NCBI GenBank assembly: GCA_007126835.1
Contig: SLAO01000075.1
Coordinates: 1 to 10,912 of the forward strand
Length of the DNA stretch: 10,912 bases
Direction of reading: 5' to 3'
From: Nitriliruptorales bacterium
Lineage (GTDB): Bacteria; Actinomycetota; Nitriliruptoria; Euzebyales; Egibacteraceae
Made by a program: the position numbers and the translations under genes. Below the pieces are notes generated by a model. The model saw only the letters and a program-made list of their open reading frames with translations, was not told the DNA's origin and ran no database searches. Positions 1 through 8,579 of the stretch are shown here, one piece after another; within the stretch, counting starts at the first letter, position 1; each line of letters starts with the position of its first letter.

Positions 1-761
<761 letters not shown>

Positions 762-929
762 GGTTGGTGGCTCCGGTGGGTCGATGGCCCTGCCTGCAGA
801 CGCACGCATGCGCTGGGCCCGGGGAAGGTCGAGGGCCGCTGGCAGCGCTACGCCACGTCAGAGTCTAGCGGCCGGCCCGGGCGCCGGCGGTCACCGCGGC
901 TGGGCCCCCCGGCCGTGGCCGCGCGCCGG

Positions 930-976
930 ACGAGGTTGCAATTGCGACCCCTCACACGTCGTGATTGCAACCTCGT
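930..976. repeat. Nested palindrome with three GGTYGCAAT copies
   Basis: Perfect 13-bp inverted arms lie at 930-942 (ACGAGGTTGCAAT) and 964-976 (ATTGCAACCTCGT), separated by 21 bp. Inside are a second near-palindrome at 934-949 (GGTTGCAATTGCGACC, one mismatched pair) and a third small one at 952-964 (TCAC-ACGTC-GTGA). The 9-mer GGTYGCAAT thus occurs three times: 934-942 on plus, 941-949 on minus, and 964-972 on minus. It lies between two divergent starts, so it is unlikely to be a terminator. An operator cluster or a dispersed intergenic repeat are the likelier readings; the sequence alone does not decide. Confidence 0.75.
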
Positions 977-1014
977 GCACCGAGCCAACCTCACCAACCA
1001 CAGCAGGCTTCAGC

Positions 1015-1046
1015 AGCCTCGCCCACCCGCAAGCCTCGCCCACCCG
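1015..1046. repeat. Short direct repeat, 15 bp, period 17
   Basis: AGCCTCGCCCACCCG occurs at 1015-1029 and again at 1032-1046, inside the uvrA/MBL divergent region. The first copy also forms a small hairpin with AGGCT at 1005-1009. A function is not evident; simple slippage would explain it. Confidence 0.6.
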
Positions 1047-1133
1047 TGTGTCACCGTGGGCCCATTTGACCGCGGCCGGCTGTCGTCCGCTCGCCCAACG
1101 ATGCTTCGCACCCGGCGCGCACCCGCTCGGGCG

Positions 1134-1139
1134 TAGAAT
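1134..1139 (+). promoter_or_regulatory. Possible -10 box for the MBL-hydrolase gene
   Basis: TAGAAT fits the actinobacterial TANNNT -10 pattern and would give a transcript start near 1146, about 40 bases ahead of the ATG at 1188, leaving room for the AGGAGG site at 1177-1182. No -35 element is visible at 16-19 bp spacing, so this is tentative. Confidence 0.35.
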
Positions 1140-1187
1140 CGAACCGCCCCCGACGCCCGGAGACGCCACCGCTCTAGGAGGGACCCG

Positions 1188-1862
1188 ATGACCCAGCATG
1201 CCGAGCCTGACCGCGGTCACGTGGAGCCCGGGGGGCCCACGCTCGTGCGCACCGCGGCTTCCGACAGCGGCGAGGTGACAGTGCGCAAGCTCAGCGTGGG
1301 CCCGATGGACAACAACTGCTACGTGCTCGTGGACCGGGCCACGAACCGAGCGTTGCTGATCGACGCCGCCGACGACGCGCGCCGCATCCTCGACGAGGTC
1401 GACGACGTCGGCGTCGATGCGATCGTGACCACCCACGGGCACGCGGACCATTGGCAGGCCCTCGACGCGGTGGCGGACGAGACCGGCGCCGCGGTGCATC
1501 TGCACCCGGCCGACGCTGAGCGCGTCCCTCGATCTCCCGACGTGGAGATCCGGCACGGGATGACCGTGCCGTTTGGCGACGCCTCGGTGACCCTGCTGCA
1601 CACCCCGGGGCACACTCCCGGGTCGGTGTGCGTGCTGCTCGACGGCCTGCAACCGTGGCTGTTCACCGGCGACACGCTGTTCCCGGGTGGCCCCGGCGGG
1701 ACATTCGGTGACGCCGACGCCTTCTCTCAGATCATGCAGACCCTGCGCGAGGAGGTCTTCGCCCTCCCGGATGCCACCCGTGTCTGTCCCGGCCACGGCG
1801 ACGACACGAGCCTGGGTGTCGAGCGCCCGCACCTCGACGAGTGGCAAGCGCGGGGCTGGTAG
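1188..1862 (+). CDS. MBL-fold metal-dependent hydrolase (glyoxalase II-like)
   Basis: 224-aa metallo-beta-lactamase-fold protein; family members hydrolyse thioesters, phosphodiesters or similar bonds with a two-metal centre, and the substrate here cannot be predicted. Seen: metal-binding HGHADH at residues 83-88, the TPGHTPGS loop with metal ligand His142, GDTLF with bridging Asp162, and CPGHG with His203, i.e. the full ligand set, so it should be active. Length is normal for small glyoxalase II-like proteins. No signal peptide is visible, so it is probably cytoplasmic. The ATG is supported by a very good AGGAGG six bases or so upstream; the first 30 residues are a poorly conserved extension before the core begins around TVRKLSVGP. 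It is divergent from uvrA and 12 bp ahead of the YceI gene, probably cotranscribed with it. As I recall, an MBL hydrolase next to uvrA is a common actinobacterial arrangement (for example in mycobacteria), but a role in repair is not established. Confidence 0.93.
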   Translation: MTQHAEPDRGHVEPGGPTLVRTAASDSGEVTVRKLSVGPMDNNCYVLVDRATNRALLIDAADDARRILDEVDDVGVDAIVTTHGHADHWQALDAVADETGAAVHLHPADAERVPRSPDVEIRHGMTVPFGDASVTLLHTPGHTPGSVCVLLDGLQPWLFTGDTLFPGGPGGTFGDADAFSQIMQTLREEVFALPDATRVCPGHGDDTSLGVERPHLDEWQARGW

Positions 1863-1874
1863 AGCGAGGGGTCC

Positions 1875-2558
1875 GTGCGAGGTCTGGCGAAGCTGCTGCT
1901 CGGGTTGGGGCTGCCGTTGCTGCTCGTCGTCGGCTATGTGCAGCTCGTCGGGCGCCCCGCCGACGAGGTGCCCGACGCACCGTCGGTGGAGGCTGGCGCC
2001 ACCGGCCACGACCTCCCCCCTGACGGCAACTGGGAGCTCGTGGCCGCGGACTCGTTCGTCGGCTACCGCATCGTCGAGCGCGACCCTACCCGTCAACGCC
2101 CCAACGAGGCGGTGGGGCGCACCTCCGCGATGGACGGGCACGTCACGGTGGCCAACGGTCAGGCCGTCGACGCCCGGGTCGAGGTCGATCTGCGGGAGCT
2201 CGACAGCGGCCGGCAACGTCGCGACCAGGCCATCCGGCAGCGTTACCTGGAGTCGTTCGACTACCCGACGGGGCGCTTCACCTTGAGCGAGCCGTTTCCG
2301 GTTGCCGACGCGCTCGCCGATGACCCGCAGGGCCGCACCGTCGCCGGAGACCTCCAGCTGCGCGACCAGACGGTGGCGGTGGAGGCCGACGTCGACGTGG
2401 GGTGGGACGGCGAGCAGGTCGAGCTCGCGGGCACGGTCCCGGTGACCCTCGCCGACTTCGGGATCGAGCCGCCTCGGATCCCCGGTTTCCGCTTCGTCGC
2501 CGACGATGGCGACGTGGAGCTGCACCTCACGTTCGTGCCCGGCGGCGAGCCACGCTGA
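1875..2558 (+). CDS. YceI-like domain protein with N-terminal membrane anchor
   Basis: 227-aa protein of the YceI family, a lipocalin-like beta-barrel that in known structures binds long isoprenoid chains. Seen: a hydrophobic segment at about residues 5-26 (KLLLGLGLPLLLVVGYV) that should act as an uncleaved anchor or signal, a Pro/Ala-rich linker at 27-50, then the barrel starting at WELVAADSFVGYRI and running to the end (LHLTFVPG). Typical YceI features are the alternating strand pattern, the DYPTGRFTLSEPF stretch and the VAGDLQLRDQT stretch. The start is a GTG at 1875 with GAGGGG at 1866-1871; the spacing is short (3 bp), but the anchor follows directly and no better start is seen. It lies 12 bp after the MBL gene and its stop faces the uvrB stop 21 bp away. 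Its ligand is unknown; a quinone or other polyprenyl compound is the family-based guess. Confidence 0.88.
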   Translation: MRGLAKLLLGLGLPLLLVVGYVQLVGRPADEVPDAPSVEAGATGHDLPPDGNWELVAADSFVGYRIVERDPTRQRPNEAVGRTSAMDGHVTVANGQAVDARVEVDLRELDSGRQRRDQAIRQRYLESFDYPTGRFTLSEPFPVADALADDPQGRTVAGDLQLRDQTVAVEADVDVGWDGEQVELAGTVPVTLADFGIEPPRIPGFRFVADDGDVELHLTFVPGGEPR

Positions 2559-2579
2559 CCGGTTAGCCCCGCCGGCGCC

Positions 2580-4631
<2,052 letters not shown>

Positions 4632-4637
4632 GCACCG

Positions 4638-4643
4638 ATCTTA
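4638..4643 (-). promoter_or_regulatory. -10 box for a leaderless uvrB transcript
   Basis: On the minus strand TAAGAT is followed by CGGTGC and then the uvrB ATG, placing the predicted transcript start on or next to the start codon. This TANNNT spacing is the usual arrangement for leaderless actinobacterial genes, and it fits the lack of a Shine-Dalgarno site here. No good -35 hexamer is seen. Confidence 0.55.
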
Positions 4644-4730
4644 AGACGCTTCGCTGCGCCCACGACAGGTTCGGGCCGACGCCCGACTCCCCAGCCTGCG
4701 AAAACGCGTGGAGCTGGGCGGCCGAGCCCC

Positions 4731-4736
4731 TACGAT
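4731..4736 (+). promoter_or_regulatory. -10 box for a leaderless acyltransferase transcript
   Basis: TACGAT is followed by CCAGACC (7 bases) and the ATG at 4744. It mirrors the box in front of uvrB 90 bp away on the other strand. There is no Shine-Dalgarno site before this ATG. No consensus -35 is visible. Confidence 0.55.
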
Positions 4737-4743
4737 CCAGACC

Positions 4744-6105
4744 ATGCGAGCGTTGGTTGACCGGTTTCTTGCCGCGCTGGCGCGCCTGGTGCTGCGCGGG
4801 TTCTTCCGCGACATCGAGGTCGTCGGCCGCGAGCGCCTGCCTGACGACCGGCCCGTGCTGGTGGTCGCCAACCACTTCAACGCCCTCGTCGATGCGGTCC
4901 TGGTCATCCACGCCGTGGGGCGCCTGCCACGGTTCATCGCCAAGGCAGCGCTGTGGCGGCGGGTGTGGGCCCGGCCGTTCCTGTGGCTCGCCGGCCTCGT
5001 GCCCGTGCACCGGCCCCAGGACAGCGTCGACATGTCGGGCAACCGCTCGACCTTCGCGACCTGCCACGAGCTGCTGGCTCGGGGCAAGACCGTCGCGCTG
5101 TTTCCCGAGGGGAGGGTCTCAGAAGCCCCGACCCTGGCGCCGGTTCGCACCGGGGCCGCGCGGATCGCCCTGGGCGCGCGCCAGCAGGGCGCCGAGGGGC
5201 TGGTCATCGTGCCCGTGGGACTGATGTACGAGGACAAGGTCGCGCTGCGCTCCCGGGCCCTGGTTCGCATCGGACAGGCCATCGACCTCGACGCCGAGCT
5301 GCCCCGGTTCGTCGATCCGGGGGAACCCGCCGAGGAGGGCAACCAGGACGCGGTGCGCAGGCTGACCGCCGAGGTCGCCGAGCGCATGCGAGCAGTGGCT
5401 CCCGACTACGCCGACGCGCGGGAAGCTGCGGTGCTGGGACGAGCCGCGGAGATCGCCCTGCGTGAGCACGGCCGGGTGCCCCCACCCGACGTGCCGCTGG
5501 CGTCCCGCGAAGCTCTGGCGCAGCGCCTGGCCAACGCCCCGGAGGCGGCACGCACGAAGCTGCTCGACGCCCTGGCCCGCTACCACCTCGACCTGTCCTT
5601 GCTCGGGCTCCTCGACGCCTACCTTGTGGGGCGTTACCGGGCAGGTCGGTTGGCGCGCCTGCTGGTGGCAACCGCGCTACGCCTGGCCGTTGTCGCGCCG
5701 TTCGCCCTGGTGGGCGCCGCCGTCAACGCGATCCCCTACTGGGGGGTCCACTGGGCGGGCCGGGTCGTGCGCAACCCCATGTTGAAGGCCACCACGCGGA
5801 TGCTCGCCGGCATCGCGCTGTTCCCCCCGATGTGGCTGGTCGTGGCCTGGTTGGCGCCCTGGGACGCCTGGTGGCAGCGCCTGGCGGTGTTCGCCGCGGC
5901 GCCGGTGCTGGGGCTCGTGGCCGTGCGTGCCCTCGAACACGCCGTCGCCGTACAACGTTCGTGGCGAGGGTGGATCACGCTGACCGAGCGCACCGACGCG
6001 CTGGCACAAGTCCGCGCTGACCGCGATCAGGTGGTCGCGCTGGTGGAGGAGGCCGAGGAGTTGGCTCAGCCCTCGGCCGCCCCTCGGTCAGCACGCCACC
6101 GGTGA
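4744..6105 (+). CDS. PlsC-like phospholipid/glycerol acyltransferase with membrane-spanning C-terminus
   Basis: 453-aa membrane acyltransferase, expected to move a fatty acyl group from an acyl-CoA or acyl-ACP onto glycerol-3-phosphate or lysophosphatidate in phospholipid synthesis. Seen: catalytic motif NHFNALVD at residues 43-50, with His and Asp separated by five residues rather than the usual four of PlsC; FPEGR at 120-124; and the later VPVGLMYED motif at 156-163. Then comes a long charged, probably helical region (200-300), and three likely membrane segments (about 305-329, 353-371, 378-398). The tail ends in an acidic helix. The five-residue spacing and the extension resemble the Gpt2/Sct1-type acyltransferases rather than short PlsC (about 240 aa). 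The ATG at 4744 is preferred over an in-frame GTG at 4708, because the -10-like TACGAT lies between them. It stands alone, divergent from uvrB and tail to tail with the cox operon. The exact acceptor is not determined. Confidence 0.88.
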   Translation: MRALVDRFLAALARLVLRGFFRDIEVVGRERLPDDRPVLVVANHFNALVDAVLVIHAVGRLPRFIAKAALWRRVWARPFLWLAGLVPVHRPQDSVDMSGNRSTFATCHELLARGKTVALFPEGRVSEAPTLAPVRTGAARIALGARQQGAEGLVIVPVGLMYEDKVALRSRALVRIGQAIDLDAELPRFVDPGEPAEEGNQDAVRRLTAEVAERMRAVAPDYADAREAAVLGRAAEIALREHGRVPPPDVPLASREALAQRLANAPEAARTKLLDALARYHLDLSLLGLLDAYLVGRYRAGRLARLLVATALRLAVVAPFALVGAAVNAIPYWGVHWAGRVVRNPMLKATTRMLAGIALFPPMWLVVAWLAPWDAWWQRLAVFAAAPVLGLVAVRALEHAVAVQRSWRGWITLTERTDALAQVRADRDQVVALVEEAEELAQPSAAPRSARHR

Positions 6106-6116
6106 CCCGCTGGTCA
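6103..6116. other. Small inverted repeat spanning two facing stop codons
   Basis: TGACC (6103-6107), CGCT, GGTCA (6112-6116): the 5-bp arms contain the stop of the acyltransferase (TGA, plus) and the stop of the mocA-coxG frame (TGA, minus). The genes are only 8 bp apart. The stem is too short, and has no T-tract, to call a terminator with confidence. Confidence 0.3.
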
Positions 6117-7445
6117 GCGACGCTTGCGGCGGACCAGGCGCAGCACCAGCCACAGCGCGGCGACCACACCGACGATCGGCAGGGCCCGTTTGACCAATGG
6201 CCCGCCAGCGACGTCGACGAGGTCGACGGCGTCAGCGGTGTCCTTGGCCTCATCGAAGTGGATCAGGCTCGCAAACGCCGGCTCGCTGGTGGGGGGATCG
6301 GCGGCTGTTTTCTCCTGGTGCTTGGTCATGGCGGCTTCGGCTCCTTGCTCCTCGGGGGTGGTGCGGTCGAGCGTGGTTGCGAGGCAGTCGGCGAACTGGC
6401 CCAGCAGCTTCTCACCGACGTCGCTCATCACGCCCCGGCCGAACTGCGCCGGCTTGCCGGTGATGGCCAGGTCGGTGAAGACGGTGACCTCGGTGCGGTC
6501 GTCGCGCTCGGTCAGCTCCGCGGTGATCGTGGCCGTCGCCGTCCCGGTTCCCCTGGCTTCGCTGCCGCGAGCCTCGATGGTCGCCCGGTGGTGCTCCTCG
6601 TCGACGTCGACCCAGCGGGCCTGGCCCTGGTAGGTCACCTGCATCGGACCCACCTTGACCTTGACCCGACCGGTGAACTCTTCGCCCTCTACCGAGTCGA
6701 TCGTGGCGCCGGGCATGCACGGTCCGATGCGCTCGATGTCGCGCAGGACTTGCCAGGCCTCCTCGATGCCGATCGGCACCGAGAACGAGTGGTTCAGCTG
6801 CATGCCCGCTCCTTTGGTCGCCGCGCCTGCCGGCGCGGCTGCGGCCCGCCTGCGCCCCGCGTCCGCGAGGTCTGCCTGGGTGTCCACATCCACCGGGTCG
6901 GCAACATCTTCGCACGCCACGGCGACGGTCACATCCGCGCGGCCGCGCACGTACGCCCGCGCCCCGGCATCACCCACCGCAGCCGCGGCGGCGGGCTCCC
7001 AGTGGGCCCGGTCGAGCAGCACCGGGTTTCGCAGCTTGCCACCGTAGGTCGCCACCGCGATCTCGGCGCCGTCGCACCAGGCAGCGATCAGCCGGCGGAC
7101 CGCTGCAGGGCCGATCCCGGGCTGGTCGACCAGCGCCAAGACGGCAGCGTCGGCGTCGGCGGGCAACGCCGCCAGGCCGGTGCGCACCGACGAGCCCATG
7201 CCCTCGCGCCAGTCGGGGTTCTCGACGACGCGAGCGGGACCGAGGTCGGCTTGGTCGACCACGCGCGCCGCCCCCGCGCCGAGGACGACGACGACGTCGG
7301 CGCAGCCTCCCGCAGCGAGGGTCTCGACGGCGTGCTCGATGAGCGGCCGACCGTCGACGTGGACCAGCGCCTTGGGGACGTCCATCCCCAGCCGCCGTCC
7401 CTCACCCTCGGCGAGCAGGACGCCGGCGACCACGCCTGACGTCAT
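6114..7445 (-). CDS. MocA-like molybdenum cofactor cytidylyltransferase fused in frame to CoxG
   Basis: One uninterrupted 443-codon frame with two recognisable proteins. Residues 1-197 are a MobA/MocA-type nucleotidyltransferase, which would add CMP to molybdopterin: nucleotide loop LLAEGEGRRLG (10-20; the common form has Ala for the first Glu), PKAL, VDQPGI (106-111), RNPVLLDR (139-146) and the closing VDVDTQADL (185-193). Residues 198-214 are an Ala/Gly/Arg linker. Residues 215-443 are CoxG: a SRPBCC domain (about 215-362, with VGPMQVTYQG and GKPAQFGRG), a low-complexity linker, and a C-terminal membrane anchor (about 418-437) followed by RRKRR. CoxG proteins bring CO dehydrogenase-type enzymes to the membrane, and mycobacterial work implicates them in menaquinone transfer. 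The start ATG overlaps the upstream XdhC stop (ATGA). Residue 215 is a Met with its own strong Shine-Dalgarno site, so separate CoxG (6114-6803, 229 aa) is likely made as well, or instead. A lost stop or a one-base error in the linker are alternatives. Confidence 0.88.
   Translation of the reverse strand: MTSGVVAGVLLAEGEGRRLGMDVPKALVHVDGRPLIEHAVETLAAGGCADVVVVLGAGAARVVDQADLGPARVVENPDWREGMGSSVRTGLAALPADADAAVLALVDQPGIGPAAVRRLIAAWCDGAEIAVATYGGKLRNPVLLDRAHWEPAAAAAVGDAGARAYVRGRADVTVAVACEDVADPVDVDTQADLADAGRRRAAAAPAGAATKGAGMQLNHSFSVPIGIEEAWQVLRDIERIGPCMPGATIDSVEGEEFTGRVKVKVGPMQVTYQGQARWVDVDEEHHRATIEARGSEARGTGTATATITAELTERDDRTEVTVFTDLAITGKPAQFGRGVMSDVGEKLLGQFADCLATTLDRTTPEEQGAEAAMTKHQEKTAADPPTSEPAFASLIHFDEAKDTADAVDLVDVAGGPLVKRALPIVGVVAALWLVLRLVRRKRR
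6809..6815 (-). promoter_or_regulatory. Internal Shine-Dalgarno site for CoxG
   Basis: AAAGGAG lies five bases upstream of an ATG at 6803-6801 in the middle of the mocA-coxG frame. The ATG begins MQLNHSFSVPI, exactly where a standard CoxG protein starts. Such a strong site at a domain border argues that coxG is, or was until recently, a separate gene. Confidence 0.75.
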
Positions 7446-8248
7446 CCCGCAGGCTCGTGGTGGATGCGCCCCGAGGTCGCCGACAGGGGCTGACCGCTGC
7501 CGTGCCAGCGCTGCTGGATGATCTCGGCGGCCACCGACACCGCGGTCTCCTCGGGGGTGCGGCCGCCGAGGTCGAGCCCGATGGGCGAGCGCAGCCTCGC
7601 GAGGTCGGCTTCGTCAAGCCCGGCCTCCCGCAGGCGCTCGAGGCGGTCGGCGTGGGTGCGGCGACTGCCCATCGCTCCGATGTAGGCGGCCGGGCTGCGC
7701 AGCGCGACCTCGAGCACGGGAACGTCGAACTTGGGGTCGTGGGTCAGCACACAGATGACCGTGCGCTCGTCGATGTTGGTGTCGGCGAGGTAGCGGTGCG
7801 GCCACTGCACGACGACCTCGTCGGCGTCGGGAAACCGCGCCGGGGTGGCGAACAGCTTGCGCGCGTCGCACACGGTGACGCGGTAGCCGAGGAAGCGCCC
7901 GATCCGCGCAACCGCGGCGGCGTAGTCGATCGCGCCGAAGACGATCATGCGCGGCGGCGGGGTGAACGATTCGATGAACACGGTGACGTCGTCTCGCCGC
8001 CGCTGCCCCTGGCTGCCGTAGCGCCGCTGCCCGGTCTGGCCCTGGGCGAGCATCCCGCGGGCATCGTCGGTCACCGCGGCGTCGAGCCCGTCGTCGCCCA
8101 GTCCGCCGAGCACGTCCTCGAAGGCGACCAGGCGCTTGGCCCCGGCTCGCACCGCACCGCTCTCACCGGTGGCCAGCACCGTGGCCAGCGCCACGGGACG
8201 CTCGGAGCGGATGGCCTCCGTCAGGGCCTCGAACACGCGCTCGGTCAC
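7442..8248 (-). CDS. xdhC: XdhC/CoxF-type molybdenum hydroxylase maturation protein
   Basis: 268-aa protein of the XdhC family, which binds molybdenum cofactor, supports its sulfuration and delivers it to the apo-hydroxylase. Seen: a C-terminal Rossmann-like XdhC domain from about residue 98 (MIVFGAIDYAAAVARIG) with LTHDPKFDVP (168-177), YIGAMGSRRT (189-198) and SPIGLDLGGRTPEE (221-234). The N-terminal 95 residues resemble an XdhC/CoxI domain that has lost the SGGCVE and CGG cysteine motifs; at the corresponding places there are GDDGLD and QRRRDD. The start is a GTG at 8248 with GGTGA four bases upstream, which itself contains the stop of the preceding small XdhC gene. The end overlaps the mocA start by 4 bp. 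It probably works as a partner of the 104-aa protein, which keeps the cysteines. Confidence 0.92.
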   Translation of the reverse strand: MTERVFEALTEAIRSERPVALATVLATGESGAVRAGAKRLVAFEDVLGGLGDDGLDAAVTDDARGMLAQGQTGQRRYGSQGQRRRDDVTVFIESFTPPPRMIVFGAIDYAAAVARIGRFLGYRVTVCDARKLFATPARFPDADEVVVQWPHRYLADTNIDERTVICVLTHDPKFDVPVLEVALRSPAAYIGAMGSRRTHADRLERLREAGLDEADLARLRSPIGLDLGGRTPEETAVSVAAEIIQQRWHGSGQPLSATSGRIHHEPAG

Positions 8249-8252
8249 GGGC

Positions 8253-8567
8253 TCACCAGTCCAAGCGCTCCACGAAGATCTCGATCTCGCCTCCGCAGGT
8301 CAAGCCCACGTCGAAAGCCTGCTCGTCGGAGATCCCGTATTGCACCAGCGCGGGCTCGCCGGTGGCCAGCACCTGCTGGGCCTGCTCGTACACCGCGCCC
8401 TCGACGCAGCCGCCGGACACGCTGCCGGCGACCTCGCCGTCTGCGCTGACCGCCATGACCGCGCCCGGCTGGCGCGGGGCGCTGCGAGCCACGCCGACGA
8501 CCGTGGCCACGGCCACCGGGGTTCCGGCGGCACGCCATTGTTCGACGCGGTCGAGCACCTCTCGCAT
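8253..8567 (-). CDS. Small XdhC/CoxI-domain protein (104 aa)
   Basis: Stand-alone version of the N-terminal XdhC/CoxI domain, without the Rossmann half. Seen: GVARSAPRQPGAVMAV (25-40), the GSVSGGCVEGAVYE segment with Cys54, and CGGEIEIFVE with Cys91 near the C-terminus; conserved cysteines of this kind are linked to sulfur transfer or cofactor binding in XdhC proteins. The frame stays open upstream to 8831, but the start is set by ATG 8567 with a full GGAGGTGA Shine-Dalgarno site four bases away, and the upstream part overlaps coxE. It ends 4 bp before the 268-aa XdhC gene. The pair looks like one XdhC function shared by two polypeptides in a molybdenum cofactor delivery step. Confidence 0.9.
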   Translation of the reverse strand: MREVLDRVEQWRAAGTPVAVATVVGVARSAPRQPGAVMAVSADGEVAGSVSGGCVEGAVYEQAQQVLATGEPALVQYGISDEQAFDVGLTCGGEIEIFVERLDW

Positions 8568-8571
8568 CAGC

Positions 8572-8579
8572 TCACCTCC
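8572..8579 (-). promoter_or_regulatory. Shine-Dalgarno site overlapping the coxE stop codon
   Basis: GGAGGTGA, fully complementary to the 16S rRNA tail, contains the TGA stop of coxE as its last three bases and lies four bases from the ATG of the small XdhC gene. It fixes that start and suggests translational coupling. Confidence 0.8.

Larger units (their letters stand above)
762..1187. other. Divergent intergenic region between uvrA and the MBL-hydrolase gene
   Basis: This 426-bp non-coding stretch separates two genes read in opposite directions, so promoters for both should lie here. It holds a nested palindrome at 930-976, a 15-bp direct repeat at 1015-1029 and 1032-1046 (period 17), and a strong Shine-Dalgarno site AGGAGG at 1177-1182 for the MBL gene. 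A possible -10 box TAGAAT sits at 1134-1139 on the plus strand, and TAGACT on the minus strand (862-867), but neither has a recognisable -35 at normal spacing. Frames that cross this region are shadows without codon bias or recognisable products. Confidence 0.6.

Noticed and set aside
891..2525. Long minus-strand frame of 544 codons opposite the MBL and YceI genes
   Set aside because: It is a GC-rich shadow: the plus strand carries two genes with full family motifs and good starts, while this frame shows no recognisable domain.
2559..2579. Terminator between the YceI gene and uvrB
   Set aside because: Only a 4-bp CCGG pairing is available in 21 bp and there is no T-tract on either strand.
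4659..4674. LexA/SOS box for uvrB
   Set aside because: Only one half-site (GTTCG at 4669-4673) is present; the partner half matches two of six positions.
4708..4743. Upstream GTG start for the acyltransferase
   Set aside because: It would add 12 non-conserved residues and lies upstream of the TACGAT box that fits a start at 4744.
6102..7439. Long plus-strand frame opposite mocA-coxG
   Set aside because: Codon content mirrors the real gene on the minus strand; no protein motif and no ribosome site.
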